A stretch of 64,000 nt of DNA from Marinobacter sp. ATCH36 (GCF_023555055.1 NZ_JAMJPL010000002.1:496001-560000); one strand, 5' to 3'. Counted from the stretch's first letter, positions 35,231 through 45,724 are shown. A program made the numbers and translations. The notes: generated by a model not told the origin, from the sequence alone.

Positions 35231-36068
35231 GGTGTTTTCTCCCAAGGGTAAAGCGATCGCGCCGGCCGTAGTCCTGGCCGGTTTCCACACTGGCGAAGCC
35301 GGCTTCCGTGAATAGCTGCTGCACCGCCGCTCCCTGTTCGTAGCCATGTTCCAGTATCAACCAGCCGCCGGCCCTGAGCCATGATGGCGCTTCTGAGGTA
35401 ATACGACGGATATCGTCTAGGCCGTCGCTGCCGGCTATCAGTGCGGAAGAGGGCTCAAACCTCACATCTCCTTCGATCAGATGATGGTCGTCATCTGCAA
35501 TGTACGGGGGATTGGAAATGATCAGATCAAAACAACCGGACGGCAGACCGGCAAACCAGTTGCTTTGACGAACATCCAGCCGGAGCCCCAGGCGCTCTGC
35601 ATTCCCGGTTGCCAGTTCAACAGCTTCCGAAATGGCATCGCAGGCACTTACCCGCCAGTCGGGCCGCTCGCTGGCAAGCGCCAGCGCAATCGCGCCGGTG
35701 CCCGTGCCAAGGTCCAGCACCCTGGCATCCCGGGGCAACGGCAGCGAAAGTGCCGCTTCAACAAGGCACTCGGTGTCCGGCCTTGGAATCAGCGTAGACG
35801 GGTTTACTTTCAGGGGCAGCGACCAGAATTCCTGTTCACCCAACAGGTGCGCCACCGGGTGGCCGACTGCTCGTTGTTCAACCAGCGCCCGAAACCGCTG
35901 CGCTTCACCGGCATCCAACGTTCGCTCGGGCCAGGCCCGGAAAGAAGTTCTGGACCAGCCGGTCACGTGACCCAGCAGCAGCTCGGCATCCAGGCGCGGA
36001 CTGTGGCCCCCGATAACCTCAGTAGCCTGCCTCAGCAACCCCTCACACGATAAAGGCTCGTTACTCAT
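35217..36068 (-). CDS. prmC: Peptide chain release factor glutamine methyltransferase
   Basis: 283 residues. An N-terminal helical domain (about 1-90) precedes an SAM-binding fold with [16 protein letters not shown] and the catalytic NPPY in [12 protein letters not shown]. PrmC methylates the Gln of the GGQ motif of release factors. It directly follows prfA, its substrate's gene, with an 8-bp overlap, and overlaps moeB by 14 bp. Confidence 0.96.
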   Translation of the reverse strand: MSNEPLSCEGLLRQATEVIGGHSPRLDAELLLGHVTGWSRTSFRAWPERTLDAGEAQRFRALVEQRAVGHPVAHLLGEQEFWSLPLKVNPSTLIPRPDTECLVEAALSLPLPRDARVLDLGTGTGAIALALASERPDWRVSACDAISEAVELATGNAERLGLRLDVRQSNWFAGLPSGCFDLIISNPPYIADDDHHLIEGDVRFEPSSALIAGSDGLDDIRRITSEAPSWLRAGGWLILEHGYEQGAAVQQLFTEAGFASVETGQDYGRRDRFTLGRKHHAER

Positions 36069-37146
36069 CAGCCAGGGATGCCAGCAGATCGGCGTGATGT
36101 TCGTGCTGCAGGGGCACGATCACCGCATCCAGATCACCGGCAATTACTTCGTCCAGCTTGTACAGGGTCAGGTTGATGCGGTGGTCAGTTACCCGGCCCT
36201 GGGGGAAATTGTAGGTACGTATGCGCTCGGAGCGATCACCGCTGCCGACCAGGCTTTTGCGGGTTTCGGCGCGGGTTTTCTGCTGGCGTTCGATCTCATC
36301 GTTCTGCAGTCTGGAGGCCAGAAAACTCATGGCCTTGGCCCGGTTCTTATGCTGGGAACGCTCCTCCTGACATTCCACCACAATACCCGTGGGGATATGG
36401 GTAATACGAATAGCAGAGTCGGTCTTGTTCACGTGCTGGCCGCCGGCGCCGGAGGCGCGGAAGGTGTCGATTCTCAGGTCCGCCTTGTTGAGCTCCACCG
36501 CCTCTGTTTCGTCTGCTTCCGGCATGACCGCCACCGTGCAGGCAGAGGTATGGATACGGCCCTGGGACTCGGTTTCGGGAACCCGCTGCACCCGGTGCGC
36601 CCCGGATTCAAACTTCAGCGTGCCGTAGACAGCGCTGCCTGCGATGCGGGCGATGATTTCCTTGTAGCCACCATGCTCGCCCTCGCTTTCATTGATCACT
36701 TCCACCTGCCAGCGCTGACGTTCAGCGTAGCGCAGGTACATCTTGAACAGGTCGCCGGCAAAAATGGCAGCTTCGTCGCCGCCCGCACCCGCGCGAATCT
36801 CGAGGAACACGTTCTTGGTGTCGTTCGGATCCTTCGGCAGCATCAGGCGCTGTAATTCTTCGTCCAGCTCCTCGCTTTTCTGTTCCGCGAGGCTTAACTC
36901 CTCTTCGGCCATGGCACGCATGTCAGCATCACCGTCACGAGCCAACTCTGTTGCTTCCTCAACATCTTCACGGGATTTCTGCCAGGCCTGGAAGCAATGA
37001 ACAATGGGCTCAATTTCAGCGAACTCCCGGGAAAGGTCCCGAAATTTGTCCTGATTGGCGATAGTGCCCTGATCGCTCAGCAACGCGCTGACTTCCTCGA
37101 AGCGGTCGGCAAGCTGCTCAAGGCGGGACTGGATCGATGACTTCAT
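36061..37146 (-). CDS. prfA: Peptide chain release factor 1
   Basis: 361 residues. The GGQ loop is in [15 protein letters not shown]. The PxT tripeptide that reads UAG/UAA stop codons appears as PET in [13 protein letters not shown], and the N-terminal helical domain is complete. It starts inside the hemA stop codon region (ATGA overlap) and overlaps prmC, the enzyme that methylates its GGQ. The order hemA-prfA-prmC is the same as in E. coli. Confidence 0.97.
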   Translation of the reverse strand: MKSSIQSRLEQLADRFEEVSALLSDQGTIANQDKFRDLSREFAEIEPIVHCFQAWQKSREDVEEATELARDGDADMRAMAEEELSLAEQKSEELDEELQRLMLPKDPNDTKNVFLEIRAGAGGDEAAIFAGDLFKMYLRYAERQRWQVEVINESEGEHGGYKEIIARIAGSAVYGTLKFESGAHRVQRVPETESQGRIHTSACTVAVMPEADETEAVELNKADLRIDTFRASGAGGQHVNKTDSAIRITHIPTGIVVECQEERSQHKNRAKAMSFLASRLQNDEIERQQKTRAETRKSLVGSGDRSERIRTYNFPQGRVTDHRINLTLYKLDEVIAGDLDAVIVPLQHEHHADLLASLADE

Positions 37147-38432
37147 AGTTTTTCCGGGATAATGGGCGCGTCGGCATCCAGTGCATCAAGCTGATGCAAT
37201 TCTCTGAGCCATTGGGTGACTTCGGTTCTGCCCTCCGTGGTCGCCTTGCGGACCTGGATGGAAGGCTCGTGGAGCAATTTATTGGTCAGCCCCCTGGCCA
37301 TGCTCCGCAGCACGGTTTCCGGGTCGGCGCCATTGCGAAGGGCGCGGATTGCCTTTTCGGTTTCCACATCCCGCAAAGTCTCCGCACGCTGGCGAAACTG
37401 CTTGAGGGTAGACACTGCGTCCAGCGCCCGCAACTGGCTCAGGAACTGTTGCACGCCGTCAGTGACGAGGTTTTCGGCTTCCCTGGCTGCCCCTTCCCGG
37501 GAGCGCACATTCTCCTCGATAACCTGGCGCAGGTCGTCGACGGTATACAGATAGACATCCGCAAGAGAACTGACTTCCGGCTCGATGTCCCTGGGCACGG
37601 CAATATCAACCATGAAGTAGGGACGGTGCTTGCGCTTTTTAAGTGCCCGCTCCACAGCCCCCTTACCCAGAATCGGCAGCGGGCTGGCAGTGGAGGAAAT
37701 AATGATATCCACATCGGCCAGGTGCTCGGGGATCTCGGAAAGCAGAATCCCCTTCCCGCCCCGGGACTCCGCCAATGCCTGGGCACGCTCCAGGGTACGA
37801 TTGGCGACAAGAAAATTCTTTACTCCGGCATCTGCCAGGTGCCGGGAGACCAACTCAATGGTTTTACCAGCGCCGATCAGCAGCGCCTTGTTACGGGACA
37901 TATCCGCAAAAATATGATGAGCCATACTAACAGCGGCGTAGGCCACTGACACCGGGTTTTCGCCAATTGCAGTCTGGGTACGTACCCGTTTGGCAACGGA
38001 GAAAGTCTGCTCGAACAGTCGCGACAGGAAAGCACCGCTGGCCTCATGCTCACGGGCCAGGGCGTAGGCGTCCTTGAGCTGACCAAGGATCTGCGGCTCA
38101 CCGAGAACCATGGAGTCCAGGCCGGCCGCTACCCGCATGATATGCCGCACGGCGTCCGAGTCCCGGTGAATGTACAGCACCTCTTCGAGGTCTCCGGCCT
38201 CCATGTCATGAAAGCCCGCAAGCCAGCGCAGTACTGCGGGCGCACAATCGTCGTCCCCGGCAAGATATAGTTCGGTGCGGTTACAGGTAGACAGGATGGC
38301 AGCCTCACTGGCTCCTGAAGTGGCGCGCAGTTCGGCAAAGGCTTCAGCCATGCGCTCGGGAGTGAACGCGACGCGCTCACGCAACTCCACCGGTGCGGTA
38401 CGATGGTTGATTCCCAGGGTGACCAATGCCAT
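37143..38432 (-). CDS. hemA: Glutamyl-tRNA reductase
   Basis: 429 residues. The nucleophilic Cys is in [13 protein letters not shown], the NADPH-binding loop in [16 protein letters not shown], and a C-terminal dimerisation helix is present. The enzyme makes glutamate-1-semialdehyde from Glu-tRNA, the committed step of haem synthesis. It is divergent from the TPR lipoprotein-lolB-ispE operon; the 229-bp gap should hold both promoters. I saw no Fnr/Anr box there, unlike in some pseudomonads. Confidence 0.97.
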   Translation of the reverse strand: MALVTLGINHRTAPVELRERVAFTPERMAEAFAELRATSGASEAAILSTCNRTELYLAGDDDCAPAVLRWLAGFHDMEAGDLEEVLYIHRDSDAVRHIMRVAAGLDSMVLGEPQILGQLKDAYALAREHEASGAFLSRLFEQTFSVAKRVRTQTAIGENPVSVAYAAVSMAHHIFADMSRNKALLIGAGKTIELVSRHLADAGVKNFLVANRTLERAQALAESRGGKGILLSEIPEHLADVDIIISSTASPLPILGKGAVERALKKRKHRPYFMVDIAVPRDIEPEVSSLADVYLYTVDDLRQVIEENVRSREGAAREAENLVTDGVQQFLSQLRALDAVSTLKQFRQRAETLRDVETEKAIRALRNGADPETVLRSMARGLTNKLLHEPSIQVRKATTEGRTEVTQWLRELHQLDALDADAPIIPEKL

Positions 38433-38661
38433 ATCGGAGTTAGACTGCCTTATGCCTGAAGACGGAGTGTCACCGGTATTTTAACGGTCAGTGGCTTCCG
38501 TCGCCACCCAAAACCACCGTGATATCGGCAAGTGCTGACAGGTTGGGCAATATCAGGTGCTTGTGCCATCATAGAAGCTCGTCGCATTTGGCCACATCTG
38601 ACTGCCGCCAAAGTCACTTCCGGCCGATCAGGTGCATCGTACACAGATTATGGAATGTTGC

Positions 38662-40416
38662 ATGCAAAAGTCTGCATTACTGCTTGTTACTTGCCTGTTC
38701 GGGCTTTCCCTGTCCGGATGTGCTGCTATACAGGGCGATCAGGAACAGCAAGCCGACACATCGCCGAAAGAGACCGAAAACACTGCGTCATCAACAAAGC
38801 AGGAACCGGAGATCCGCTACGCCGATTTTGAGCCGGAAGAGCTCTATCTGCTCCTTTCCGGGGAGATAGCCGCCCAGCGGGGTCGCTTCGACGTTACGCT
38901 TGTCAATTACATGAAAGCGGCCCAGCTTTCCCGCGACAAGACAGTAATCGAGAGAACCATGCGCATCGCCCAGTCGCTCAATGCGGACAATGCGCAGAAA
39001 AAACTGGCCGCTTTATGGCTGGATGTCGACCCCGACAACATGCAGGCGCACCGGATCTCGGCAATCCAGGCAGTGAAAAACAATGATCTGGAAACCGCCC
39101 TGGGCCACATGGAGCGCATCATGGACCTGGGCGGTGATGCAGACTTTGACAGCCTCGCCGCCATGGCCGGCAACCTGCCGCCCCAGCAACAGCAGGAACT
39201 GCTCCAGCTGTACCGGCAAATGGAGCAACGGCACCCGGACAACCCGGAACTTCAGTACAGCATCGCGCTGTTGATGAAAGTTACCGGCGAACCTCAACAG
39301 GCCCTGGATAAACTGGCCCCCCTGCTGGATGACAAGCCGAACTTCCAGCCCGCCCTGGTTCTCAAAGGAGACCTGCTCTACGCGATTGGCGATAAACGCC
39401 AGGCACTGGACCACCTGTTGCGCCACACCCGCCGCTTCCCGGACAACCGCCAGATGGGCACGCTTTATGGCCGCATGCTGATTGGTGAAGGCGAGCTGCA
39501 GGCCGCCCAGGATGAATTCAACAGGCTGGTAAGGCGCTTCCCTAATGTGCCCGGCCTACGCCTTTCTCACGCGCTTGTGGCGCTTGAAAACGGCCAGAAC
39601 GCCCTGGCTGAAGAAGAACTGACGCGACTGATCGAACAGGGTCACCATGCCGATGAAGCCCATTATTACCTGGGCCGTATTGCTGACGAGGAGAACAACA
39701 CCGAGCAGGCTATTGGCTTTTACAATAACGTGGAGAGAGGCAATTACTACTTTCCCGCTCTCGCACGGGCCAGCGAGCTTATGGCGGAGCAGGGAGATCT
39801 TGATGAGGCACTTGCCGCAATACGGGAACTGAAAAACAACAACCCGGAACAGGAAGAAAATTTTCACCTGCTGGAAATCAACCTGCTCCTGGACAGGGAG
39901 AGAAACGAGCAGGCACTGGAGGCTGCCAACAAAGCTCTTGAAGGCTATCCGGCCAACATCCGCATCCGCTACGCCCGCGCCATGCTACTGGACTCCATGG
40001 GCGAGCCGGAGCAGGCAGAAGCCGACCTGAGACAAATCATTGACGAGCAGCCACAAAATGCAGTTGCACTCAATGCTCTGGGTTACATCATCACCACCCG
40101 CTCGGATCGCTATGACGAAGCCCGGGCTTACATAGAGCGGGCCCTGGAAATCGATCCCGAAAACCCGGCCATTCTCGACAGCATGGGCTGGGTGCTCTAT
40201 CAGCAAGGTGAAACCGAACGGGCTCTTGATTATCTTTCTCGCGCCTGGCAAGCCTATGCCGACCCGGAAGTAGCCGCCCACTTTGGCGAAGTACTCTGGC
40301 AAACCGGTGAACAGGAACAGGCCCGCATCATCTGGGAAGAAGGCTTCGAACAGGACCCGGACCACCCGATACTGATCGAAACCGTTGAGAGACTGACCGG
40401 GGAGCAATCCCCGTGA
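38662..40416 (+). CDS. Tetratricopeptide-repeat lipoprotein
   Basis: 584 residues. The signal peptide ends in a lipobox (LSLSGC, lipid-modified Cys near residue 19), then a polar linker and about ten TPR-like helical repeats to the C-terminus (for example AIGFYNNVERGNYYFPALARASEL, YDEARAYIERALEIDPENPAILDSMGW). Such proteins act as scaffolds, probably at the outer membrane since position +2 after Cys is Ala. A similar gene precedes lolB in pseudomonads. GGAA lies 7 nt before the ATG at 38662. It overlaps lolB (GTGA). Confidence 0.9.
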   Translation: MQKSALLLVTCLFGLSLSGCAAIQGDQEQQADTSPKETENTASSTKQEPEIRYADFEPEELYLLLSGEIAAQRGRFDVTLVNYMKAAQLSRDKTVIERTMRIAQSLNADNAQKKLAALWLDVDPDNMQAHRISAIQAVKNNDLETALGHMERIMDLGGDADFDSLAAMAGNLPPQQQQELLQLYRQMEQRHPDNPELQYSIALLMKVTGEPQQALDKLAPLLDDKPNFQPALVLKGDLLYAIGDKRQALDHLLRHTRRFPDNRQMGTLYGRMLIGEGELQAAQDEFNRLVRRFPNVPGLRLSHALVALENGQNALAEEELTRLIEQGHHADEAHYYLGRIADEENNTEQAIGFYNNVERGNYYFPALARASELMAEQGDLDEALAAIRELKNNNPEQEENFHLLEINLLLDRERNEQALEAANKALEGYPANIRIRYARAMLLDSMGEPEQAEADLRQIIDEQPQNAVALNALGYIITTRSDRYDEARAYIERALEIDPENPAILDSMGWVLYQQGETERALDYLSRAWQAYADPEVAAHFGEVLWQTGEQEQARIIWEEGFEQDPDHPILIETVERLTGEQSP

Positions 40417-41051
40417 GATTGAATGCTATTGCCCTGACGCTCGCTGCTCTGATCCTGAGTGGCTGCACCTCCCTGAAGGTTGATCCGCTGCCTGAGGGGC
40501 TGACTGAACAGCCACCGGCAGACTGGCGCGAAAGCAGCGCCCGGCGCGACCAGTTCCGGCACTGGGAGCTTACGGGCAAACTGGCTGTCCGCCAACCTTC
40601 AGATAGCGGTACCGCCGTTATCAATTACTGGAAACAGAACCAGGAAGCCTACGAACTGGCATTGTCTTCATCCTTTCTGGGCATGGGCCGCACCACCCTT
40701 GAGGGCGTGCCCGGCTTTATCGAACTCACCCTTCCGGACGGCGAACGCTACCAGTCCGGCGATCCAGAGTCGTTGGTGAATGCTGCCACAGGCTGGCAGC
40801 TGCCAATCGACAGTTTGGCCTGGTGGATAAGGGGCCTGCCCGGGCCGAAAGGTGATTTCCGGTTGTTCTTTGATGACCGGGACCGGCTGGCCGTCATCCG
40901 CCAACTGGGCTGGGAGATCCGCTACGATCGCTGGGAAACGTTCATCGCCGATTATCCACCCTTGCCGGCCCGCATCACCGCAGTCAAGGGTGAGAAGCGC
41001 GTGAGGCTGGTGGTGACCAACTGGCGTCAGACGGACGGAGACGACGATTGA
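40413..41051 (+). CDS. lolB: Outer-membrane lipoprotein insertase LolB
   Basis: 212 residues. A lipoprotein signal peptide ends in LILSGC; the mature part has the LolB pattern (HWELTGKLAVRQPSD, YELALSSSFLGMGRTTLEGVPG, LAWWIRGLPGPK). LolB receives lipoproteins from LolA and inserts them in the outer membrane. The start is GTG, fused to the preceding stop as GTGA, so translation is coupled to the TPR lipoprotein gene. Confidence 0.94.
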   Translation: MRLNAIALTLAALILSGCTSLKVDPLPEGLTEQPPADWRESSARRDQFRHWELTGKLAVRQPSDSGTAVINYWKQNQEAYELALSSSFLGMGRTTLEGVPGFIELTLPDGERYQSGDPESLVNAATGWQLPIDSLAWWIRGLPGPKGDFRLFFDDRDRLAVIRQLGWEIRYDRWETFIADYPPLPARITAVKGEKRVRLVVTNWRQTDGDDD

Positions 41052-41905
41052 CCACCCTGATCCTACCCTCTCCGGCAAAACTGAACCTGTTCCTGCATAT
41101 CCTCGGTCGCAGGCCCGATGGCTACCATGAGCTGCAAACCCTGTTTCAGTTCCTGGATTATGGCGACACGATCACCCTGACTTCCCGCACGGACAACCGC
41201 ATCGTGCTGGAGCAATCCGTGCCCGGCGTGCCCGACGAAGAAAACCTGGTTGTCCGCGCGGCCCGACAACTGGCTGCAACGGCCAATAACGACGTTGCCG
41301 GGGTCAGCATCGCCATCGAAAAAAGACTACCCATGGGCGGCGGCCTGGGCGGCGGCAGCTCCAATGCCGCCACCACCCTGCTGGGGCTGAACCATTTGTG
41401 GGGACTGGAGCGCTCCCTGGATGAGCTGGCGGAACTTGGCCTTGCCCTGGGCGCCGATGTGCCAGTATTCGTTCGCGGCCATGCGGCGTGGGGAGAAGGC
41501 GTGGGTGAACAGCTTACCGATGCCAATCCCCCGCAGGACTGGTTTGTGGTTATAAAACCACCGTGCGGTATAAGCACTAAAGAGATTTTTTCCGAGCAAG
41601 GGTTGACAAGGGATACCCCCGGAATCAAAATAGCGCCCGCTTTTGAGGGAGACGCCTCGAGGTACCGAAACGACTGTGAGGATGTAGTTCGAAGACTGTA
41701 TCCTGAGGTTCATCAAAGCCTGGAGTGGCTTGCACAATTCGGACCTGCAAGATTAACCGGAACCGGGGCTTGCATATTTGGACGTTTCCCGACAGAATCC
41801 GCAGCCCGGATTATCTGGGAAAGCAAACCCTCCGGCATCACGGGGTTCGTAGCTCAAGGGGTGAACGTTTCACCACTTCACAAAAAGCTGACAGAGCTGA
41901 AATGA
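41048..41905 (+). CDS. ispE: 4-diphosphocytidyl-2-C-methyl-D-erythritol kinase
   Basis: 285 residues of the GHMP kinase family. [22 protein letters not shown] carries the catalytic-site Lys, and [20 protein letters not shown] is the ATP loop. It performs the fourth step of the MEP isoprenoid pathway. The TTG start overlaps the lolB stop (TTGA). Its last third uses more AGA, ATA and GGA codons than the first part and contains a consensus-like promoter at 41603-41631, so this stretch seems to double as regulatory DNA for tRNA-Gln and prs. Confidence 0.95.
   Translation: MTTLILPSPAKLNLFLHILGRRPDGYHELQTLFQFLDYGDTITLTSRTDNRIVLEQSVPGVPDEENLVVRAARQLAATANNDVAGVSIAIEKRLPMGGGLGGGSSNAATTLLGLNHLWGLERSLDELAELGLALGADVPVFVRGHAAWGEGVGEQLTDANPPQDWFVVIKPPCGISTKEIFSEQGLTRDTPGIKIAPAFEGDASRYRNDCEDVVRRLYPEVHQSLEWLAQFGPARLTGTGACIFGRFPTESAARIIWESKPSGITGFVAQGVNVSPLHKKLTELK
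41603..41631 (+). promoter_or_regulatory. Candidate sigma-70 promoter inside ispE for tRNA-Gln and prs
   Basis: TTGACA (41603-41608, exact consensus), a 17-bp spacer, and CAAAAT (41626-41631, four of six). It points towards tRNA-Gln, about 290 bp downstream. A promoter inside ispE would let tRNA-Gln and prs be expressed apart from lolB-ispE. Confidence 0.45.
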
Positions 41906-41924
41906 TGCCAAAAAAGCACGATAC

Positions 41925-41999
41925 TGGGGTGTCGCCAAGTGGTAAGGCAACGGGTTTTGATCCCGTCATGCGCAGGTTCGAATCCTGCCACCCCAGCCA
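41925..41999 (+). tRNA. tRNA-Gln (anticodon UUG)
   Basis: A complete 75-nt cloverleaf. The acceptor stem is TGGGGTG/CACCCCA, then a D-arm, anticodon stem ACGGG/CCCGT with TTG in the loop, and T-arm GCAGG-TTCGAAT-CCTGC. The CCA is encoded. It starts 20 bp after the ispE stop and ends 52 bp before the prs start, so it is probably cut out of a shared transcript. Confidence 0.97.
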
Positions 42000-42051
42000 C
42001 CTTTCTCCCGCTTCTTCTGAATCAAACGCCGATACCAAGAAGGATGCCGTC

Positions 42052-43002
42052 GTGTCCAAACTGATGATTTTTACCGGCAATGCCAATCCCGAGCTTGCCA
42101 AGGCCATCGCCCAGAAACTTCATATCCCCATGGGTCAGGCCACTGTTGGAACGTTCAGCGATGGTGAAACCACCGTCGAGATCAACGAAAACGTTCGCGG
42201 GCATGATGTCTTTATTATCCAGCCCACCTGCAACCCCACCAACGACAACCTGATGGAACTGATTGTGATGGCCGACGCGCTTCGTCGTGCATCCGCCACC
42301 CGGGTTACCGCGGTCATCCCCTATTACGGCTATGCACGCCAGGATCGCCGCGTTCGTTCCACCCGTGTTGCCATCAGCGCGAAAGTGGTTGCAGACATGA
42401 TTTCCAGTATCGGCGTTGACCGGGTTCTGACACTGGACCTGCACGCCGACCAGATCCAGGGCTTCTTCGACATTCCGGTGGACAACATCTACGCCACCCC
42501 GGTTATGCTGGAGGATATCGAGAAGCAGCGTTTTGAAAACTTTATCGTGGTATCCCCTGATGTTGGCGGCGTTGTTCGCGCCCGCGCCGTGGCCAAGCGT
42601 CTTGACGATGCCGATCTGGCAATCATCGACAAGCGTCGCCCGAAAGCCAACGTCTCGCAGGTCATGCACATCATCGGTGATGTCAAAGACAAAACCTGCA
42701 TCCTGGTGGACGACATCATTGATACCGCCGGCACGCTTTGCAAAGCAGCCAACGCGCTGAAAGAGCACGGCGCCTCCAAGGTGGTCGCCTATATCACGCA
42801 CCCCGTCCTTTCCGGGCCGGCTGTCGACAACCTCAACGCCTCCGAACTGGACGAGCTGGTTGTCTGTGACACCATTCCACTGGGTGACAAAGCGCGTAAT
42901 TGTGATAAGATCCGCGTCCTCAGTATGGCTGGTCTGCTTGCGGAATCCATTCGTCGCGTCAGTAACGAAGAGTCTATCAGCGCGATGTTTGAGAACGTCT
43001 GA
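42052..43002 (+). CDS. prs: Ribose-phosphate pyrophosphokinase
   Basis: 316 residues. It makes PRPP for nucleotide, His and Trp synthesis. [19 protein letters not shown] and the PRPP-binding motif [14 protein letters not shown] are diagnostic. I start at GTG 42052 ([10 protein letters not shown]), 8 nt after AAGGA, since the reading frame upstream runs through tRNA-Gln and ispE. A strong terminator-like hairpin follows at 43036. Confidence 0.97.
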   Translation: MSKLMIFTGNANPELAKAIAQKLHIPMGQATVGTFSDGETTVEINENVRGHDVFIIQPTCNPTNDNLMELIVMADALRRASATRVTAVIPYYGYARQDRRVRSTRVAISAKVVADMISSIGVDRVLTLDLHADQIQGFFDIPVDNIYATPVMLEDIEKQRFENFIVVSPDVGGVVRARAVAKRLDDADLAIIDKRRPKANVSQVMHIIGDVKDKTCILVDDIIDTAGTLCKAANALKEHGASKVVAYITHPVLSGPAVDNLNASELDELVVCDTIPLGDKARNCDKIRVLSMAGLLAESIRRVSNEESISAMFENV

Positions 43003-43035
43003 TCAGCTAACAGCCTGATTTACAGAGTAGATCCG

Positions 43036-43068
43036 GACCGGGGGCCCTTTGGGCTCCCGGTCTGTTTA
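43036..43068 (+). terminator. Rho-independent terminator after prs
   Basis: A 12-bp stem (GACCGGGGGCCC with GGGCTCCCGGTC, one G-T wobble) around a TTT loop, followed by TGTTTAG. It lies between prs and rplY; the short T-run may allow read-through. Confidence 0.7.
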
Positions 43069-43157
43069 GTCCGCCGGAAACACTTCCGGCATTTCGCAAA
43101 TGTCACCTGTCCAGGACCTGGTCGCGGGCCGTTCGGGTGAAAATTGAGGTTATAACC

Positions 43158-43811
43158 ATGTCTCAGGAATTTCTTATTGAAGCATTTCCTCGTGGCGATC
43201 AGGGGAGAGGTGCGAGCCGCCGCCTGCGTCGCGAGGAGCGTAAAATCCCGGCCATCGTCTATGGCGGTAACAAAGAGGCCGTTTCCATCTCCATCTGGCA
43301 CAACGAGCTGAAGAAAGCTCTGGAGAACGAAGCCTTTTTCTCACACGTTCTGACCATCGAACTGGAAGGCAAGAAAGAAAGCGTGATCCTGAAGGATCTG
43401 CAGCGTCACCCGTACAAGCCGCTGCTGACCCACGCCGACTTCCTGCGCGTTGACAAGGATCACGAGATCCACGTCAACGTACCGGTGCACTTCCTGAACG
43501 AAGAGTCCGCACCTGCCATCAAGCTTCACGGCGGCGTTGCACATCACCAGATCAACGAAGTGGAAGTGATCTGTCTGCCGCAGAACCTGCCGGAATATCT
43601 TGAAGTTGATATGGCTGACGTGGAAATGGATCAGGTTATCCACCTCAGTGACATCAAACTGCCGAAGGGCGTTAAGCTTTATGCCCTGACTCAGGGTGAG
43701 GATCACGACCTGCCGGTTGTTGCCATCCACAAGCCTCGCGCCGCCAAGGTTGAAGATGAAGCCGAAGACGGTGAGAAGGGCGAAGAAGACGAAGGCGAAG
43801 ACAAGGAGTAA
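43158..43811 (+). CDS. rplY: Ribosomal protein bL25, long (CTC/TL5) form
   Basis: 217 residues. The N-terminal 5S-rRNA-binding L25 domain (about 1-95; [20 protein letters not shown]) is followed by the beta-rich CTC-type domain (about 100-190) and a highly acidic tail of Glu/Asp/Gly. E. coli L25 lacks the second domain; most bacteria have it. The ATG at 43158 follows GAGG by 8 nt. It is followed by pth after 30 bp, a very common pairing. Confidence 0.96.
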   Translation: MSQEFLIEAFPRGDQGRGASRRLRREERKIPAIVYGGNKEAVSISIWHNELKKALENEAFFSHVLTIELEGKKESVILKDLQRHPYKPLLTHADFLRVDKDHEIHVNVPVHFLNEESAPAIKLHGGVAHHQINEVEVICLPQNLPEYLEVDMADVEMDQVIHLSDIKLPKGVKLYALTQGEDHDLPVVAIHKPRAAKVEDEAEDGEKGEEDEGEDKE

Positions 43812-43841
43812 TCGCTCCTGCAGTGAAGAGGGCAACGGCAC

Positions 43842-44429
43842 ATGGCACAGGACATCCTCATGGTGGTGGGACTGGGTAACCCCGGCCCCGACTATGCGAA
43901 TACCCGCCATAATGCCGGCGCCCTGTTCGTCGAAGCTCTGGCCCGTGATGCGGGCCAGACGCTCCGCCCCGAAAAGAAGTATCACGGGCTCTATACCCGT
44001 ATCCAGATGCAAGGCCTCGACCTGCACCTGTTGAATCCCTCCACCTACATGAACCGCAGCGGCCTGGCCATCAAGGCACTGGCGGACTTCTTCAAGATTC
44101 AGCCCGAACAGATTCTGGTCGCCCACGACGAGCTCGATCTGCCCCCCGGCACCGCCAAACTCAAAAAAGGCGGTGGACATGGCGGCCACAACGGCCTGAG
44201 GGATACCATTGCCCATCTGGGCACCAATGACTTCCAGAGACTGCGCATCGGCATCGGCCACCCCGGCGACAGCCGCCAGGTAACCGGTTATGTGCTCGGC
44301 CGCCTGGGTAAACGCGAAAGCGAAGAGCTCAACGCAGTGATCGACGAGATCATCCGTGTACTGCCAGATGCGGCCGGCGGTAAACTCCCGGCTGCCATGA
44401 ATCGCTTGCACAGCTTCAAACCGGTATAA
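43842..44429 (+). CDS. pth: Peptidyl-tRNA hydrolase
   Basis: 195 residues. [19 protein letters not shown] holds the catalytic His and conserved Asn; [20 protein letters not shown] and [11 protein letters not shown] are the other family motifs. It frees tRNAs from peptidyl-tRNAs that fall off ribosomes. It lies between rplY and ychF, the usual order. Confidence 0.97.
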   Translation: MAQDILMVVGLGNPGPDYANTRHNAGALFVEALARDAGQTLRPEKKYHGLYTRIQMQGLDLHLLNPSTYMNRSGLAIKALADFFKIQPEQILVAHDELDLPPGTAKLKKGGGHGGHNGLRDTIAHLGTNDFQRLRIGIGHPGDSRQVTGYVLGRLGKRESEELNAVIDEIIRVLPDAAGGKLPAAMNRLHSFKPV

Positions 44430-44466
44430 TCCGACCAAAATTTTCAAGCACCAGCAGAGGCATTCC

Positions 44467-45558
44467 ATGGGATTTAACTGCGGCATCGTCGGCCTTCCCA
44501 ACGTCGGCAAATCCACCCTGTTCAACGCACTGACCAAGGCTGGCATCGGCGCGGAAAACTTTCCGTTCTGCACCATCGAGCCCAACGCCGGTGTGGTGGG
44601 CATGCCGGACCCGCGCCTTAACAAGCTGGCCGAGATCGTCAAGCCCGAGCGCGTAATACCTACCACCATGGAATTCGTGGACATCGCGGGCCTCGTGGCA
44701 GGCGCCTCAAAAGGTGAAGGCCTGGGCAACCAGTTCCTGGCCAACATCCGCCAGACGGATGCCATCGCCCATGTTGTACGCTGTTTCGACGACAGCAACG
44801 TGATTCACGTAGCCAACAAGATCGACCCCGCTTCCGACATCGACGTGATCAACACCGAACTCGCGCTGGCGGATATGGATACCGTGGACAAGGCCATCAA
44901 ACGAGTCCAGCGCGTTGCCAAGAGCGGCGACAAGACCGCCAAGGCCCAACTGGAAATCTTCGAACGCCTGTTGCCAGTACTCAATGAAGGCAAGCCCGTG
45001 CGTGGCATGGGCCTGGACAAGGATGAGATGGCTCTGATTCGTGAATTGTGCCTGCTCACCGTCAAGCCCACCATGTACATCGCCAACGTGGATGAGAACG
45101 GCTTTGAGGGTAACCCCTACCTCGACCAGGTGAAGGACATCGCAGAGGCCGAGAGCGCGGTTGTAGTGCCCATCTGCAACAAGATGGAAGCGGAAATCGC
45201 GGAACTGGAAGACGACGAAAAAACCATCTTCCTGGAAGAAATGGGCATGGACGAACCCGGCCTTGATCGCGTCATCCGCGGCGGTTACCGCCTGCTGGAC
45301 CTGCAGACCTACTTCACTGCCGGCCCCAAGGAAGTGCGTGCGTGGACCGTTCGCGTTGGCGCTACGGCACCACAGGCGGCCGGTGTCATTCATACCGACT
45401 TCGAGCGTGGATTCATTCGTGCCGAAATCGTGAGTTACGAAGACTTCGTCAAGTACAACGGCGAAGCCGGCGCCAAGGATGCCGGCAAGTGGCGCCTGGA
45501 GGGCAAGGAATACATTGTCCAGGACGGCGACGTTATCCACTTCCGCTTTAACGTGTAA
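44467..45558 (+). CDS. ychF: Redox-regulated ATPase/GTPase YchF
   Basis: 363 residues, the standard length. G1 [10 protein letters not shown]3 [17 protein letters not shown], and the altered G4 region [10 protein letters not shown], which makes the family prefer ATP, are visible. The C-terminal TGS domain includes [13 protein letters not shown] and [17 protein letters not shown]. It is an Obg-family translation factor tied to oxidative stress response. It follows pth by 37 bp. A tRNA-Met promoter begins 27 bp after its stop. Confidence 0.97.
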   Translation: MGFNCGIVGLPNVGKSTLFNALTKAGIGAENFPFCTIEPNAGVVGMPDPRLNKLAEIVKPERVIPTTMEFVDIAGLVAGASKGEGLGNQFLANIRQTDAIAHVVRCFDDSNVIHVANKIDPASDIDVINTELALADMDTVDKAIKRVQRVAKSGDKTAKAQLEIFERLLPVLNEGKPVRGMGLDKDEMALIRELCLLTVKPTMYIANVDENGFEGNPYLDQVKDIAEAESAVVVPICNKMEAEIAELEDDEKTIFLEEMGMDEPGLDRVIRGGYRLLDLQTYFTAGPKEVRAWTVRVGATAPQAAGVIHTDFERGFIRAEIVSYEDFVKYNGEAGAKDAGKWRLEGKEYIVQDGDVIHFRFNV

Positions 45559-45584
45559 TTTTCTGAAAAAGCGGGCCCCAAGCC

Positions 45585-45613
45585 TTGACAGCAGGGGCCC
45601 AAATACTGAAAAT
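45585..45613 (+). promoter_or_regulatory. Promoter for tRNA-Met
   Basis: TTGACA (45585-45590, exact -35 consensus), a 17-bp spacer, GAAAAT (45608-45613), then a GC-rich discriminator ACGCGCC typical of stringently controlled stable-RNA promoters. The start would be near 45620, about 28 nt before the tRNA. A GGGCCCC/GGGGCCC inverted repeat (45573-45600) overlaps it. Confidence 0.65.
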
Positions 45614-45647
45614 ACGCGCCTCGTTTGGGCTTGGCCCGCAACGAAAT

Positions 45648-45724
45648 GGCAAGGTAGCTCAGTTGGTTAGAGCACGGCACTCATAATGCCGGGGTCGGCG
45701 GTTCAACTCCGCCCCTTGCTACCA
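45648..45724 (+). tRNA. tRNA-Met (anticodon CAU, elongator)
   Basis: A 77-nt cloverleaf with encoded CCA: acceptor GGCAAGG/CCTTGCT (G1-U72 wobble), D-arm GCTCAGTTGGTTAGAGC, anticodon stem CGGCA/TGCCG with CTCATAA loop, T-arm GGCGG-TTCAACT-CCGCC. The anticodon stem lacks the three G-C pairs of the initiator. A4-U69 and A5-U68, with no C4-G69/C5-G68, argue against the lysidine-modified tRNA-Ile2. Confidence 0.9.

Noticed and set aside
43341..44798. A 485-codon minus-strand open frame across rplY, pth and ychF
   Set aside because: It runs antisense to three well-identified genes; long antisense frames are common in GC-rich codon usage.
45648..45724. tRNA with CAU anticodon considered as tRNA-Ile2 (lysidine-modified)
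   Set aside because: The acceptor stem has A-U pairs at 4-69 and 5-68 instead of the C-G pairs expected for Ile2; the GGGGTC variable region fits elongator Met.
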